Shown: in pieces, positions 10,270 to 17,183 of the stretch
How the letters are laid out: the number at the start of each line of letters is the position of its first letter
Position numbering within the stretch: the stretch's first letter is position 1
Assembly: GCA_019311105.1 (NCBI GenBank)
Contig: JAFDDA010000068.1
Span: 1 to 38,021, forward strand
Source: Deltaproteobacteria bacterium
Lineage (GTDB): Bacteria > Myxococcota_A > UBA9160 > JAFDDA01
Direction: 5' to 3'
DNA length: 38,021 bases
The notes under the pieces: generated by a model
What the model was told of the DNA's origin: nothing
Seen by the model: only the letters and a program-made list of their open reading frames with translations
Database searches by the model: none
Made by a program: the position numbers and the translations under genes

Positions 10270-10730
10270 CGCCCCACCCCCGTTCGCGCGATGCCGACCG
10301 CGCGTCGTAGCCGGCGCTCTTCGGCTCGCATGAGGCGCGCCTCATCCGGCTTCTCGTGATCGTGGCCCAGCAGGTGCAAGATCCCGTGGATGGCGAGGTG
10401 TGCGAGCTCGCGATCGAGGCCGCGGTGGCCGGCACGGGCCTGGCGGGCGGCCTGGGCCAGGCCGATGACGACATCGCCGAGCAACGCGCCGCGATGCTCC
10501 GTGTGGTCTCCCTCGAACAAGGAGAAGGACAGGACGTCCGTCGGGCCAGGCTTCCCGCGCCAGGTCTGATTCAACTCGGCGATGCCCGCGTCGTCGGTCA
10601 GGGTCAGCGAGAGTTCCGAACGCGAGTGGCCCAGGGCGGCGAGGGCGCCGCGAGCGCGCTCGCGCAGGAGCTTCCCATCCACCCGAGGCAGAGCCGCATC
10701 GTCCGGCGGCCCCACGAACCGGACGGTCAT
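10266..10730 (-). CDS. ybeY: Endoribonuclease YbeY (rRNA maturation factor)
   Basis: Metal-dependent endoribonuclease involved in 16S rRNA 3' maturation and ribosome quality control. The family signature H-x3-H-x5-H is present as HGILHLLGHDH, with metal ligands His115, His119 and His125, preceded by the typical TDVLSFSLFE and LLGDVVIGL segments. The product is 154 residues, close to the E. coli protein. The open frame extends far upstream inside phoH, but MTVRFVGPPD at ATG 10730 gives the normal family start and an ATGA overlap with the phoH stop. The phoH-ybeY-lnt order is widespread in Gram-negatives. Confidence 0.95.
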   Translation of the reverse strand: MTVRFVGPPDDAALPRVDGKLLRERARGALAALGHSRSELSLTLTDDAGIAELNQTWRGKPGPTDVLSFSLFEGDHTEHRGALLGDVVIGLAQAARQARAGHRGLDRELAHLAIHGILHLLGHDHEKPDEARLMRAEERRLRRAVGIARTGVGR

Positions 10731-11815
10731 CGCTCCGTGTCGTCCGATCCAGCGCGTGGGCCAGACGGCTTCCCGTCCGGGCCCGAGGGCTTCCCGCCGG
10801 GGCCCGAGGGCTTCCCGCCGGGGCCGGACGACTTCTCGTTGAAGCACTCGTAGGCGTGGACGATCGACTGCACCAGGGGGTGGCGAACGATGTCCGCCTT
10901 GCTGAACTGCATGAAGCCGATGGCATCGATGTCTTGCAGGATGGTCGTCGCTTCCACGAGGCCGCTCTCGCGCTCGTCCGGCAAGTCGATCTGGGTGATG
11001 TCCCCGGTGACGACGGCCCGAGCGCTGAAGCCGAGCCGCGTGAGGAACATCTTCATCTGCTCGCGGGTCGTGTTCTGCGCCTCGTCGAGGATCACGAAGG
11101 CGTCGTTCAAAGTGCGTCCGCGCATGAAGGCCAACGGCGCGACCTCGATCACGCCCCGCTCGATCAGGCGCCCCGCCTTCTCGAAATCCATCATGTCGTG
11201 GAGCGCGTCGTAGAGCGGACGCAGATAGGGGTTCACCTTCTCCGCCATCGTGCCGGGCAGGAAGCCGAGGCGCTCGCCCGCTTCGACGGCGGGCCGCGTC
11301 AGTACGACGCGCGAAACTTCGTGGCGGTTCAGCGCGGCCACCGCCATGGCCATGGCGAGGTAGGTCTTGCCCGTGCCCGCCGGGCCGACGGAGAACACCA
11401 GATCGTATTCCTGCATCAGCTCGATGTAGCGCCGCTGCGAGAGGTTCTTGGCTGCGATCCGATGACGGGAGCCGACGGCGGACAGGACGTTCTGGTAGAC
11501 CTTCGACAGGTCGACGTCGGGCTGCTGCGCGACGACCCGGACCGCGTCGCGAACGTCGCGCCCGTCGAGAGTGCGGCCGCCGCGGACCTGGCCGTAGAGC
11601 TCTTCGAGGACCTTGCGCGCCTGGGACACGGCGTCGGGCCCACCCACGAGCCGCACCTCGTTGCCGCGCGCATGCGCGACGACACCGAGCTCTTGCTCGA
11701 GGATCTTCAACGTCCGGTCGCCCTCGCCGTAGAGTTGCGCAGCGGTGGCGTTGTCGTCGAAGAGAAGCGTCTCGCGGGTCTGGCTTCGTTGGCTGGGCAA
11801 GGGGTTGGGCGTCAA
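10727..11815 (-). CDS. phoH: PhoH-like ATPase (YbeZ)
   Basis: Cytoplasmic P-loop ATPase of the PhoH/YbeZ family, linked to YbeY and RNA metabolism. The N-terminal ~100 residues carry a KH-like segment (GNEVRLVGGPDAVSQARKVL). Walker A is GPAGTGKTYLAM with Lys150, and Walker B is FVILDEAQNTT, the normal PhoH form. The start is TTG 11815, making a TTGA overlap with the upstream DUF4388 gene. The C terminus (about 40 residues) is not part of the family: it is a repeat of GGKPSGP-type heptapeptides encoded by a 21-bp tandem array, ending DDTER at an ATGA overlap with ybeY. That tail is probably flexible and lineage-specific. Confidence 0.94.
   Translation of the reverse strand: MTPNPLPSQRSQTRETLLFDDNATAAQLYGEGDRTLKILEQELGVVAHARGNEVRLVGGPDAVSQARKVLEELYGQVRGGRTLDGRDVRDAVRVVAQQPDVDLSKVYQNVLSAVGSRHRIAAKNLSQRRYIELMQEYDLVFSVGPAGTGKTYLAMAMAVAALNRHEVSRVVLTRPAVEAGERLGFLPGTMAEKVNPYLRPLYDALHDMMDFEKAGRLIERGVIEVAPLAFMRGRTLNDAFVILDEAQNTTREQMKMFLTRLGFSARAVVTGDITQIDLPDERESGLVEATTILQDIDAIGFMQFSKADIVRHPLVQSIVHAYECFNEKSSGPGGKPSGPGGKPSGPDGKPSGPRAGSDDTER
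10767..10829. repeat. 21-bp tandem repeat in the phoH 3' end, three units
   Basis: Three head-to-tail 21-bp units (10767-10787, 10788-10808, 10809-10829), plus strand core GGCTTCCCGCCGGGGCCCGAG with a few changes. The unit length is a multiple of three, so phoH stays in frame and gains GGKPSGP heptapeptides. The array ends about 37 bases from the phoH/ybeY junction. Confidence 0.9.
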
Positions 11816-12765
11816 CGCTCCGGAGCGAGCAGGACGAATTCATCGCCCCGTCGTGCGTAATAGTAGGGGCGTCCGTGCTCGTCCGTCAACGCGGCGGCCG
11901 GCAGGTAGCCCCCCTGAACGAGGGCCTGCAGCTGCTCTGGAAACCGGCCCTCGGCGAACCGGTGCGCATCCACGGCGGCGCGAAGGCGTTCGACCTCGTG
12001 GGCGGCCCGCGCGTCGGTGAGCGGGTCGCGGACGATGGCGAAGGGGTCGGCCTCAGCAGGCTCACCGGCGCCACCCGAGAGCACGAGCCAGGCGAAGAGC
12101 ATCAAGAGGGGCAAGCCCGCGGCCAACCCGTCACGCCATGCGCCGGCGGCCCGGCCGACGACATCGGGGACCTGTCGAGGCGGTCGTTTCCCCGACACCG
12201 AGAGCCGCACGAGGGACGCGGCCGAAAGGGCTTCCAGGGCGTCGAGCACACGCAGCGGGTCGAGGCGGCTGCGAACGATCAGCTCGGCCAGGGTTCGTTC
12301 GGCGTTCACCAGGGCAAAGACCGCGCGTGCGTCGGCATCGAGGCGATCCATCTGTTCGGGCGTCGGGAAGACGTCACGCGCCGGGTGCGACTCCTCGCCC
12401 CCGGCACCCTCCAGCCGGTCGATCAGGCGCATCAGCTCCATCTCGCCGGCGCCGGCCAGGACTTCGGCGTGGACGCCGGTCGCCGGTGCGTCGCCCTCGC
12501 CCAGGGGGTCGTCCGCGTGAGGCGGATCGAGCCGAAAGGCACCGCGGCGGTGGCGCACGAGCATCAGGATGGTGGACTCGATGGCCAAGCGGCCAGACGC
12601 GTCGTCGCAGCGAAGGCCGGCCAGCTGTCCATCCGAGAGCGCGAACGTGTAGCCCTCACCGTCGATCGTCACGCGCATCGAACCGGAACGTTTGTCGCGA
12701 GCGATCAGGCGCAGCAGGTCGCAGAGTCCGACGTCGGAAAGCGTGCCTTCGAGAGCCATGCTCAT
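11812..12765 (-). CDS. DUF4388 protein with one membrane segment and a pseudopilin-like C-terminal domain
   Basis: A 317-residue protein of unknown function. Residues ~4-80 fit DUF4388 (MALEGTLSDVGLCDLLRLI; SGSMRVTIDG), a domain often found in deltaproteobacterial signalling and polarity proteins. Residues ~130-190 look like a small winged-helix-type region. One membrane segment follows (~213-230, LAAGLPLLMLFAWLVLS). The C-terminal ~65 residues (VERLRAAVDAHRFAEGRFPE, HGRPYYYARRGDEFVLLAPE) resemble the soluble part of GspG-type pseudopilins, but with no prepilin leader; that resemblance is inference. The start is ATG 12765 (ATGA overlap with the TPR gene); ATG 12759 is possible. The end overlaps the phoH TTG start. 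The long upstream extension of this frame lies inside the neighbouring gene and is discarded. Confidence 0.85.
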   Translation of the reverse strand: MSMALEGTLSDVGLCDLLRLIARDKRSGSMRVTIDGEGYTFALSDGQLAGLRCDDASGRLAIESTILMLVRHRRGAFRLDPPHADDPLGEGDAPATGVHAEVLAGAGEMELMRLIDRLEGAGGEESHPARDVFPTPEQMDRLDADARAVFALVNAERTLAELIVRSRLDPLRVLDALEALSAASLVRLSVSGKRPPRQVPDVVGRAAGAWRDGLAAGLPLLMLFAWLVLSGGAGEPAEADPFAIVRDPLTDARAAHEVERLRAAVDAHRFAEGRFPEQLQALVQGGYLPAAALTDEHGRPYYYARRGDEFVLLAPER

Positions 12766-14627
12766 CGCAGACTCCGAAGGGACCACGCCGTCACGCCCGC
12801 CCCGATCGTGGCCAAAGCGACCGCTGCGAGGACGAACGCCGCCTGCCCCACGTAGCCCGCCACGAGCGGGTCGGGCACGACGCCTCCGCGCAGCGCGAAT
12901 GCGGCGCCCGCGGTGGCGAGGGCCATGGCCGAGGCCCAAGCGAGGAAGGGTTTCCCAGCCGTGACGCCCGCCAGTCCGGGGACGAGGCGGATCGCAAGCG
13001 GCCGGCCGAGACCGACGAGCGCATCCAACAGGGGCAATGCGTTGTGAGGGCCGCCGCAGACCGGGCAACCCGTCGTTCTTCGGGCCAGGCAACGCGTGCA
13101 ACGGCGCGCGCGACAGGCTCCGCACACGCGGCTGTCTTCGCGCCCGCGGCCGACGCCTGCGGCGAGAAGGGCCAGGCCCGGAAGCAGAGCGAGCGCCAGC
13201 CACGGTTCGTTCACGAGGCGGCCGCCGCCAAAGGGTTGGCGGAGGGCTCGAGCCACCGCCTGCCCGTTCGCCGCACCCACGAGGCGCCGACGCAGGTCGG
13301 CCACCGGCCAGGGAAGATCGATGGCGAGACGACCGTTGCCTCGCAGCTCGGAGAGTTCGCGAACCGTGGTTGCCGACTCCCGGTGGGCAGCCTCGAGGGC
13401 CAGTTGCTGGCGTGCGAGCTCGATTCGGCTCCCGTGTACCTGGGCGAGGTTGAAGAGCACGGCGGCGTCGTCCTGGTAGCGGACGGCGCTTTCGTAGAGG
13501 TCGATCGCGCCCACCGCGTCGCCCTGGGCCAGGCGGACGTTCGCCGCATCGTTCAGCAAGACGGGGTGGGTCGACTCGCGGGCGCCGGCGAGGTCGAGCC
13601 AATGCTCGGCTTCGTCGAGCCGATCGCTGCGTTTGTTCCACAGCGCCAAGGCATGGCCCGCGGCTGGGTCGCTGGGTGCCAGCCGGGCGAGCCGCTCGCG
13701 CTGGGCGGGGGAGAGACCGCCGACCTCGGCGTTCCGGATGGCCAGGGTCGCCGGATCGGCTCGGAGAGCGGCAATCCAACGACCGGTCTCGGCGGTCACC
13801 GGGTGCACACCGGCCATCACGGTCGCGAGCGCAGCAAGGAGGGCCGCGCGATGCCGCGACCCGGCCCAAGGCATGGCGACGGCGAACGCACCGACGGCGA
13901 TCCCGACGAGGCCTTCCCCGAGGACCGCGGGAACGACACCGAGGCTCGCCAGCACCGCCGCCGCCGCGTGAGGCGGGAAACCGCCCGGGAAGCGGTGCGA
14001 AAGATCATGGGCCGCCGCCGGGGCGAGACGCAGCGCACTTGCCAGAAGAAAGAAGACGCCTCCAACGACGAGCCCCCACCCCAGCACGTGCCAGGCGGTC
14101 GCGCGCCACCAGACGGAGGCGTCGAGGTTGCGCTCCATTTCGGTGAGGCCGCGCAGCAGCGCGGGCCCCGAGCCGAGGCCGGGCTCCGCAACGGCCAGCG
14201 CGCCCCAGGCGGCGGGAAGGCCCGGCGCCAGTTGAACGGCCGCGCGCGCACGCTCCGCATCGTTGCCCAGACGATCCGCCAACAGGAGGCCACGGGCTGC
14301 CGGCTCGGCACTCCACATCCCCATGCTCGAAGCGGCCGAGCGAACGCGATCGACCCGCTCGGCAAGCGGCTCGTCGCGGAAGCGCGGCTCGAAGGCGCGG
14401 GTCAAGCGATCGACCGGCTCCTGGCCGCGGGTCGAGCGATCGACCGGCTCTTGGCCGCGGGTCAAGCGATCGACCGGCGCGGTCGTTGCGGCGCTCGCCT
14501 CGGCCTGTGCCTCGCCGTCGGCCTCCGGAGCCGCCCATCCCAGCCCCGGGGCGGAGAGAAGCACGCCGAGTGTCAGACACACGACCCCTCCGGCCCACTG
14601 GACCTTATGCTGCAAACGCTTCGCCAA
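12762..14627 (-). CDS. Exported TPR-like membrane protein with a CxxC zinc-ribbon segment
   Basis: About 621 residues, not assigned to a named family. A signal peptide or membrane anchor (VVCLTLGVLLSAPGLGWA) is followed by a short repeat region (PVDRLTRGQE units), then a helical domain, several membrane segments near the middle, TPR-like helices (HPVLLNDAANVRLAQGDAVG, AVLFNLAQVHGSR), another membrane segment, a cluster of three CxxC pairs (CGAC, CTRC, CPVC), and final hydrophobic segments. The cysteine cluster probably binds zinc. The open frame starts at TTG 14642, but TTG 14627 has GGAGGGG just upstream, so I prefer it. It forms an ATGA overlap with the DUF4388 gene and is the first gene of the nine-gene coupled run down to lolD. 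Function unknown. Confidence 0.75.
   Translation of the reverse strand: MAKRLQHKVQWAGGVVCLTLGVLLSAPGLGWAAPEADGEAQAEASAATTAPVDRLTRGQEPVDRSTRGQEPVDRLTRAFEPRFRDEPLAERVDRVRSAASSMGMWSAEPAARGLLLADRLGNDAERARAAVQLAPGLPAAWGALAVAEPGLGSGPALLRGLTEMERNLDASVWWRATAWHVLGWGLVVGGVFFLLASALRLAPAAAHDLSHRFPGGFPPHAAAAVLASLGVVPAVLGEGLVGIAVGAFAVAMPWAGSRHRAALLAALATVMAGVHPVTAETGRWIAALRADPATLAIRNAEVGGLSPAQRERLARLAPSDPAAGHALALWNKRSDRLDEAEHWLDLAGARESTHPVLLNDAANVRLAQGDAVGAIDLYESAVRYQDDAAVLFNLAQVHGSRIELARQQLALEAAHRESATTVRELSELRGNGRLAIDLPWPVADLRRRLVGAANGQAVARALRQPFGGGRLVNEPWLALALLPGLALLAAGVGRGREDSRVCGACRARRCTRCLARRTTGCPVCGGPHNALPLLDALVGLGRPLAIRLVPGLAGVTAGKPFLAWASAMALATAGAAFALRGGVVPDPLVAGYVGQAAFVLAAVALATIGAGVTAWSLRSLR
14401..14478. 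repeat. 30-bp tandem repeat in the TPR gene, about 2.6 units
   Basis: Units at 14401-14430 and 14431-14460 and a partial third from 14461. The plus-strand unit starts GTCAAGCGATCGACCGGCTC and ends CTGGCCGCGG, with two single-base differences. Being a multiple of three it keeps the frame and encodes a repeated PVDRLTRGQE decapeptide just after the signal peptide. Confidence 0.9.
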
Positions 14628-14656
14628 GCCCCCTCCAGGCAAACGAAATCCCCCTC

Positions 14657-14685
14657 GTTATCGGCCACCTCGGGCGCCGGCTGAA
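14657..14685 (-). promoter_or_regulatory. Candidate promoter for the TPR-to-lolD gene run
   Basis: The minus strand reads TTCAGC (14685-14680), 17 bases, then GATAAC (14662-14657), about 30 bases before the TTG start at 14627. The -10 box matches TATAAT at four of six positions; the -35 is weak. It is the best candidate in the divergent gap 14628-14883. Predicted by eye. Confidence 0.3.
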
Positions 14686-14753
14686 CGGCCACGGAGCCTC
14701 CGCACGCGGGCGTCTCGTATATGGGGATTTCACGTCGTCGAGGCGGCCGAGTG

Positions 14754-14772
14754 CCCCCCCCCCCTGGGGGGG
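14754..14772. other. C11-T-G7 homopolymer pair in the divergent intergenic region
   Basis: Eleven C residues (14754-14764), one T, then seven G residues (14766-14772), between the start regions of the TPR gene and rpsT. The tracts are complementary but separated by one base, so a normal hairpin would have to open C/G pairs to form a loop. No T-run follows, so it is not a standard terminator. Homopolymers of this kind are prone to length change. Confidence 0.6.
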
Positions 14773-14807
14773 CGACCGACACGCCAGGCCGCCTGGAGCG
14801 GCCCCGG

Positions 14808-14835
14808 TCGACTTTTGGCCGCGGCCCGCTATGTT
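14808..14835 (+). promoter_or_regulatory. Candidate rpsT promoter
   Basis: TCGACT (14808-14813), a 16-base spacer, then TATGTT (14830-14835), each matching the sigma-70 boxes at four of six positions. Transcription would start near 14842, about 40 bases before the rpsT GTG. The ribosome-binding sequence GGAAGGAA lies about ten bases before the start codon. Confidence 0.4.
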
Positions 14836-14883
14836 CCGCCGCTCTTCGGCGGAGCCCTGGGCTCCACCCCTGGAAGGAACTCC

Positions 14884-15135
14884 GTGGCAGACCACAAATC
14901 GGCCCGCAAGCGCGCCCGTCAGACCCCGATCCGCCAGGAGCGGAACAAGGCCGTCCGGACCCGGCTTCGCACGACCCTGAAGCAGGCCCGCGAGGCCGTC
15001 GACGGCGGCGCCGACGATGCGGAGACCCGCGTCCGCCAGGCCGAGCGCGAACTCCGTCGCGCGGCCAGCAAGGGAGTCATCCCCGCCGGCCGAGCCAGCC
15101 GACTCGTCTCGCGCCTTTCCCGCCGCACCCAGTAG
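14884..15135 (+). CDS. rpsT: 30S ribosomal protein S20
   Basis: Primary 16S rRNA-binding protein of the small subunit. The 83-residue, Arg/Lys-rich product starts MADHKSARKRARQ and contains RNKAVRTRLRTTLKQAR and a C-terminal SKGVIPAGRASRLVSRLS, all typical of S20. The frame stays open upstream to 14263, but GTG 14884 with GGAAGGAA upstream gives the normal family start. It is the only plus-strand gene in the window and stands alone between the TPR gene (divergent) and holA (convergent). A rpsT-holA neighbourhood is seen in other bacteria. Confidence 0.95.
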   Translation: MADHKSARKRARQTPIRQERNKAVRTRLRTTLKQAREAVDGGADDAETRVRQAERELRRAASKGVIPAGRASRLVSRLSRRTQ

Positions 15136-15141
15136 CCGAAT

Positions 15142-15209
15142 CCCGAGTTCGACCCAGGCCCGAGTTCGACCTGCGCCCGAGTTCGACTTAGGCCCGAGTT
15201 CGACCTATG
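15142..15209. repeat. 17-bp tandem repeat between rpsT and holA, four units
   Basis: Four exact-length units (15142-15158, 15159-15175, 15176-15192, 15193-15209) with the shared core CCCGAGTTCGACC or CCCGAGTTCGACT and variable last bases. The array fills the 69-base convergent gap and its last unit contains the holA stop codon (15207-15205). Unlike the arrays inside genes, the unit is not a multiple of three. No T-rich terminator is evident in the gap. Confidence 0.93.
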
Positions 15210-16182
15210 CGGAGAGCCCCATCACGAGGCGCTCGAGCGCGAGGGTCGGCGGCAACCCTCCCCTGCCCTTCAGCACCTGATCGACGTCGTGGATGGCGTC
15301 GAGACACTTGCGCAGACGGCCCGGCGTGTAGCGGTCAGCCTGGGTCTGCAGCTTCTTCACGACGAAGGGCGGCCCGAGCGGCTGCTGCCCACTGCGCACG
15401 CGCAGGAGTTTACGGAAGTGGTTCGCGAGCGACCCGAGCAATGCGGGCGGCGCGGCGCCGCCGCCGAGCAACTTGTCGAGCACGCGCAGCGCCGCCGCCG
15501 CACGCCCCTCCCCGATCGCATCGGTGAGTTCCCAGATCGGCTCCTCGGCCACGTCGCTGGTGGATTCGGCCACGTGCGCGCGCGTCACCTCGGCACCGGG
15601 CCCGGCGAGCAGGGCGACCTTGCCGATCTCCTGGCGAAGCATCATCAGCTGCGGCCCGATGCGCTCGGCCAACGCCTCGGGGGCGCCCGAGCCGAGCTTC
15701 ACACCCTGGCGGGCGGCCTCGCCCTTCACGAACGCCACGACCCCGCGCCGGTTCTTCGGCGGCTCGCAGGCAACCACGCTGGAGGGCTCCGCGAAGGCTT
15801 TCACCCATCGCTGACGCCGATCCGCCTTGGGCGCCGTCACGACGAGGACGCTCCCCTCGCCGCCCTCGAGGGTCGGCACGAGATCGGCGAGGGCTTCGCA
15901 CAGCTCACGGCCGGCCACGCGGCGATCTTCGAGGCCCTGGAGCCAGACCAGCCGGTGGGAAGCCATGATCGGCAGGGTGGCCATCGCATCACGCAGACGG
16001 GCGGGTGTCGTTTGGGGGCCGGGCAAGGGATCGAAGTTGAAATCGCGCGCCCCGTCGGCGAGCACCGCATCGCGCAGCGCGGCCGCCGCGTCGTCGCGCA
16101 GCAGGGCTTCTTCGCCGAGGAGCAGGTAGGCGGGCCGCACCCGTCCACTCGCGAGCTCCTCGCGAAGCTCCTCAGGAGTCAC
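15205..16182 (-). CDS. holA: DNA polymerase III delta subunit
   Basis: Delta is the clamp-loader subunit that opens the beta sliding clamp. The 325-residue product is close to the family length. The N-terminal RPAYLLLGEEALLRDDAA is the usual HolA opening. It is followed by a degenerate AAA+ domain without functional Walker motifs (LVWLQGLEDRR; SVLVVTAPKADRRQRWVKAF), the central RIGPQLMMLRQEIGKVALLAG segment, and the C-terminal collar domain (LLGSLANHFRKLLRVR, LERLVMGLSA). The start is GTG 16182, overlapping the lptE stop (GTGA). lptE-holA adjacency is common in Gram-negatives. Here the pair sits at the end of the chemosensory operon. Confidence 0.93.
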   Translation of the reverse strand: MTPEELREELASGRVRPAYLLLGEEALLRDDAAAALRDAVLADGARDFNFDPLPGPQTTPARLRDAMATLPIMASHRLVWLQGLEDRRVAGRELCEALADLVPTLEGGEGSVLVVTAPKADRRQRWVKAFAEPSSVVACEPPKNRRGVVAFVKGEAARQGVKLGSGAPEALAERIGPQLMMLRQEIGKVALLAGPGAEVTRAHVAESTSDVAEEPIWELTDAIGEGRAAAALRVLDKLLGGGAAPPALLGSLANHFRKLLRVRSGQQPLGPPFVVKKLQTQADRYTPGRLRKCLDAIHDVDQVLKGRGGLPPTLALERLVMGLSA

Positions 16183-16745
16183 GGCGTCGCGGTGCTCGAA
16201 TCCGCCGCCGCGCTGGCGGACTCATAGAGGCTGTCGTAGACGCGGTCGGCCAGGGTTTCTGCCAGCCGGTGGATGGCCTCGCGGCGGTTCTTGCGCGTGG
16301 CCTCGAGGTCGGCGCTTGCGAGGTAGCGGTCGCGGTCGCTCTGGGCGCGGCCGTCGATCGGGATCAGTTCTCCGTCCTGGCGCGTCGCGGTCAGGGCGAG
16401 GCCGAGCGTCACGTCGTACTCGACCGAGAGGACCACGGACGTGAAGCTGCGGGCATTGACGCGAAGTGTGCGAACGCGGCCATCGATCACCAGATCGGCG
16501 ACCTCCGGGTTCTCGATCAGTCGCAGCCCATCGCGCTGGATCGCCTCGCGCCGCAAGGCATCGAGCACCACGCTCTCGACCCCGGGTTCGAAGGTCCCAT
16601 TCTCGAGGTTTGCGATGGCGAGGGTCTGAACGCCGGGGATCGCGCCCTTGTAGCGGACGACGCTGTAGCCGCAGCCGGTGCCGAGGCCCAGGGCGAGGAC
16701 GACGCCCAGGGCGAGGCGGGAGAGTCGCGGGGAAAGCTTGGCCAC
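16179..16745 (-). CDS. lptE: LPS-assembly lipoprotein LptE
   Basis: Outer-membrane lipoprotein that plugs the LptD barrel during LPS export. The 188-residue product has a lipoprotein signal peptide ending in the lipobox LGTGC, with Cys25 as the acylation site, followed by GYSVVRYKGAIPGVQTLAI, which fits the LptE/RlpB family. The middle contains VADLVIDGRVRTLRVN and the tail AIHRLAETLADRVYDSLYES. The start is GTG 16745; the ribosome-binding site is weak. It overlaps holA by GTGA and follows the second cheY by 42 bases. The match rests on the lipobox, the fold-like pattern and the holA neighbour. Confidence 0.85.
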   Translation of the reverse strand: MAKLSPRLSRLALGVVLALGLGTGCGYSVVRYKGAIPGVQTLAIANLENGTFEPGVESVVLDALRREAIQRDGLRLIENPEVADLVIDGRVRTLRVNARSFTSVVLSVEYDVTLGLALTATRQDGELIPIDGRAQSDRDRYLASADLEATRKNRREAIHRLAETLADRVYDSLYESASAAADSSTATP

Positions 16746-16787
16746 GGCGAGGTCATACCAAAAACCCCGCCGGCTTTCACTGCAACC

Positions 16788-17165
16788 CTATTCCATCTTC
16801 AGCAGGGACTTCGCCACCGTCAAAACCTGGTTCGCCTGGATCGGCTTCGTCAGGTACTCGTTGGCGCCCAGGGAGAGGGCTCGGGCCCGGTCCTCCTTGG
16901 CACCCTCAGTGGTGATGACGCAGACCGGCATCTCCTTCAGGCTGTCCTCACCGCGGATCAGGCTGATGAGTTTGAGCCCGTCCATGACCGGCATGTTGAT
17001 GTCGATCAGGGCGAGGTCGAAGTGGTCGCTGGTCACCTTGCGGAGACCATCCATGCCGTCCTGGGCTTCGACGATGTCGACCCCCTTCAGGCGCTTCAGT
17101 GCAAACGTGAGGAGCTGCCGCATCATGGGGCTGTCCTCGACGATCAAGATTCGCTGGCGTGCCAT
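16788..17165 (-). CDS. cheY: CheY-type single-domain response regulator (first of two)
   Basis: A 125-residue receiver domain with no output domain. Conserved residues are present: acidic pair Glu10-Asp11 (LIVEDS), phosphoacceptor Asp55 (LIDINMPVMDG), the threonine in VITTEGA (85/86) and Lys107 in YLTKP. It has a strong Shine-Dalgarno sequence (GGGGGAGGA) before ATG 17165. It follows the GAF gene by 18 bases and would receive phosphate from CheA of this operon. It resembles the other cheY (29542-29922) in motif spacing; both have an ITTEGA/ISTEGS-type loop and DINMP. Confidence 0.93.
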   Translation of the reverse strand: MARQRILIVEDSPMMRQLLTFALKRLKGVDIVEAQDGMDGLRKVTSDHFDLALIDINMPVMDGLKLISLIRGEDSLKEMPVCVITTEGAKEDRARALSLGANEYLTKPIQANQVLTVAKSLLKME

Positions 17166-17183
17166 GGGTTCGTCCTCCCCCGG

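Noticed and set aside
7789-10359. Plus-strand open frame of 856 codons opposite prfB and lnt
   Set aside because: Antisense shadow of genes with intact catalytic motifs; no domain recognisable.
10731-11843. Long upstream extension of the ybeY frame
   Set aside because: Lies wholly inside phoH in another frame; YbeY starts at MTVRFVGPP.
12766-13869. Long upstream extension of the DUF4388 frame
   Set aside because: Arg-rich frame shadow of the TPR gene.
14263-14883. Upstream extension of the rpsT frame
   Set aside because: No S20 homology before the GTG at 14884, which has a good ribosome-binding site.
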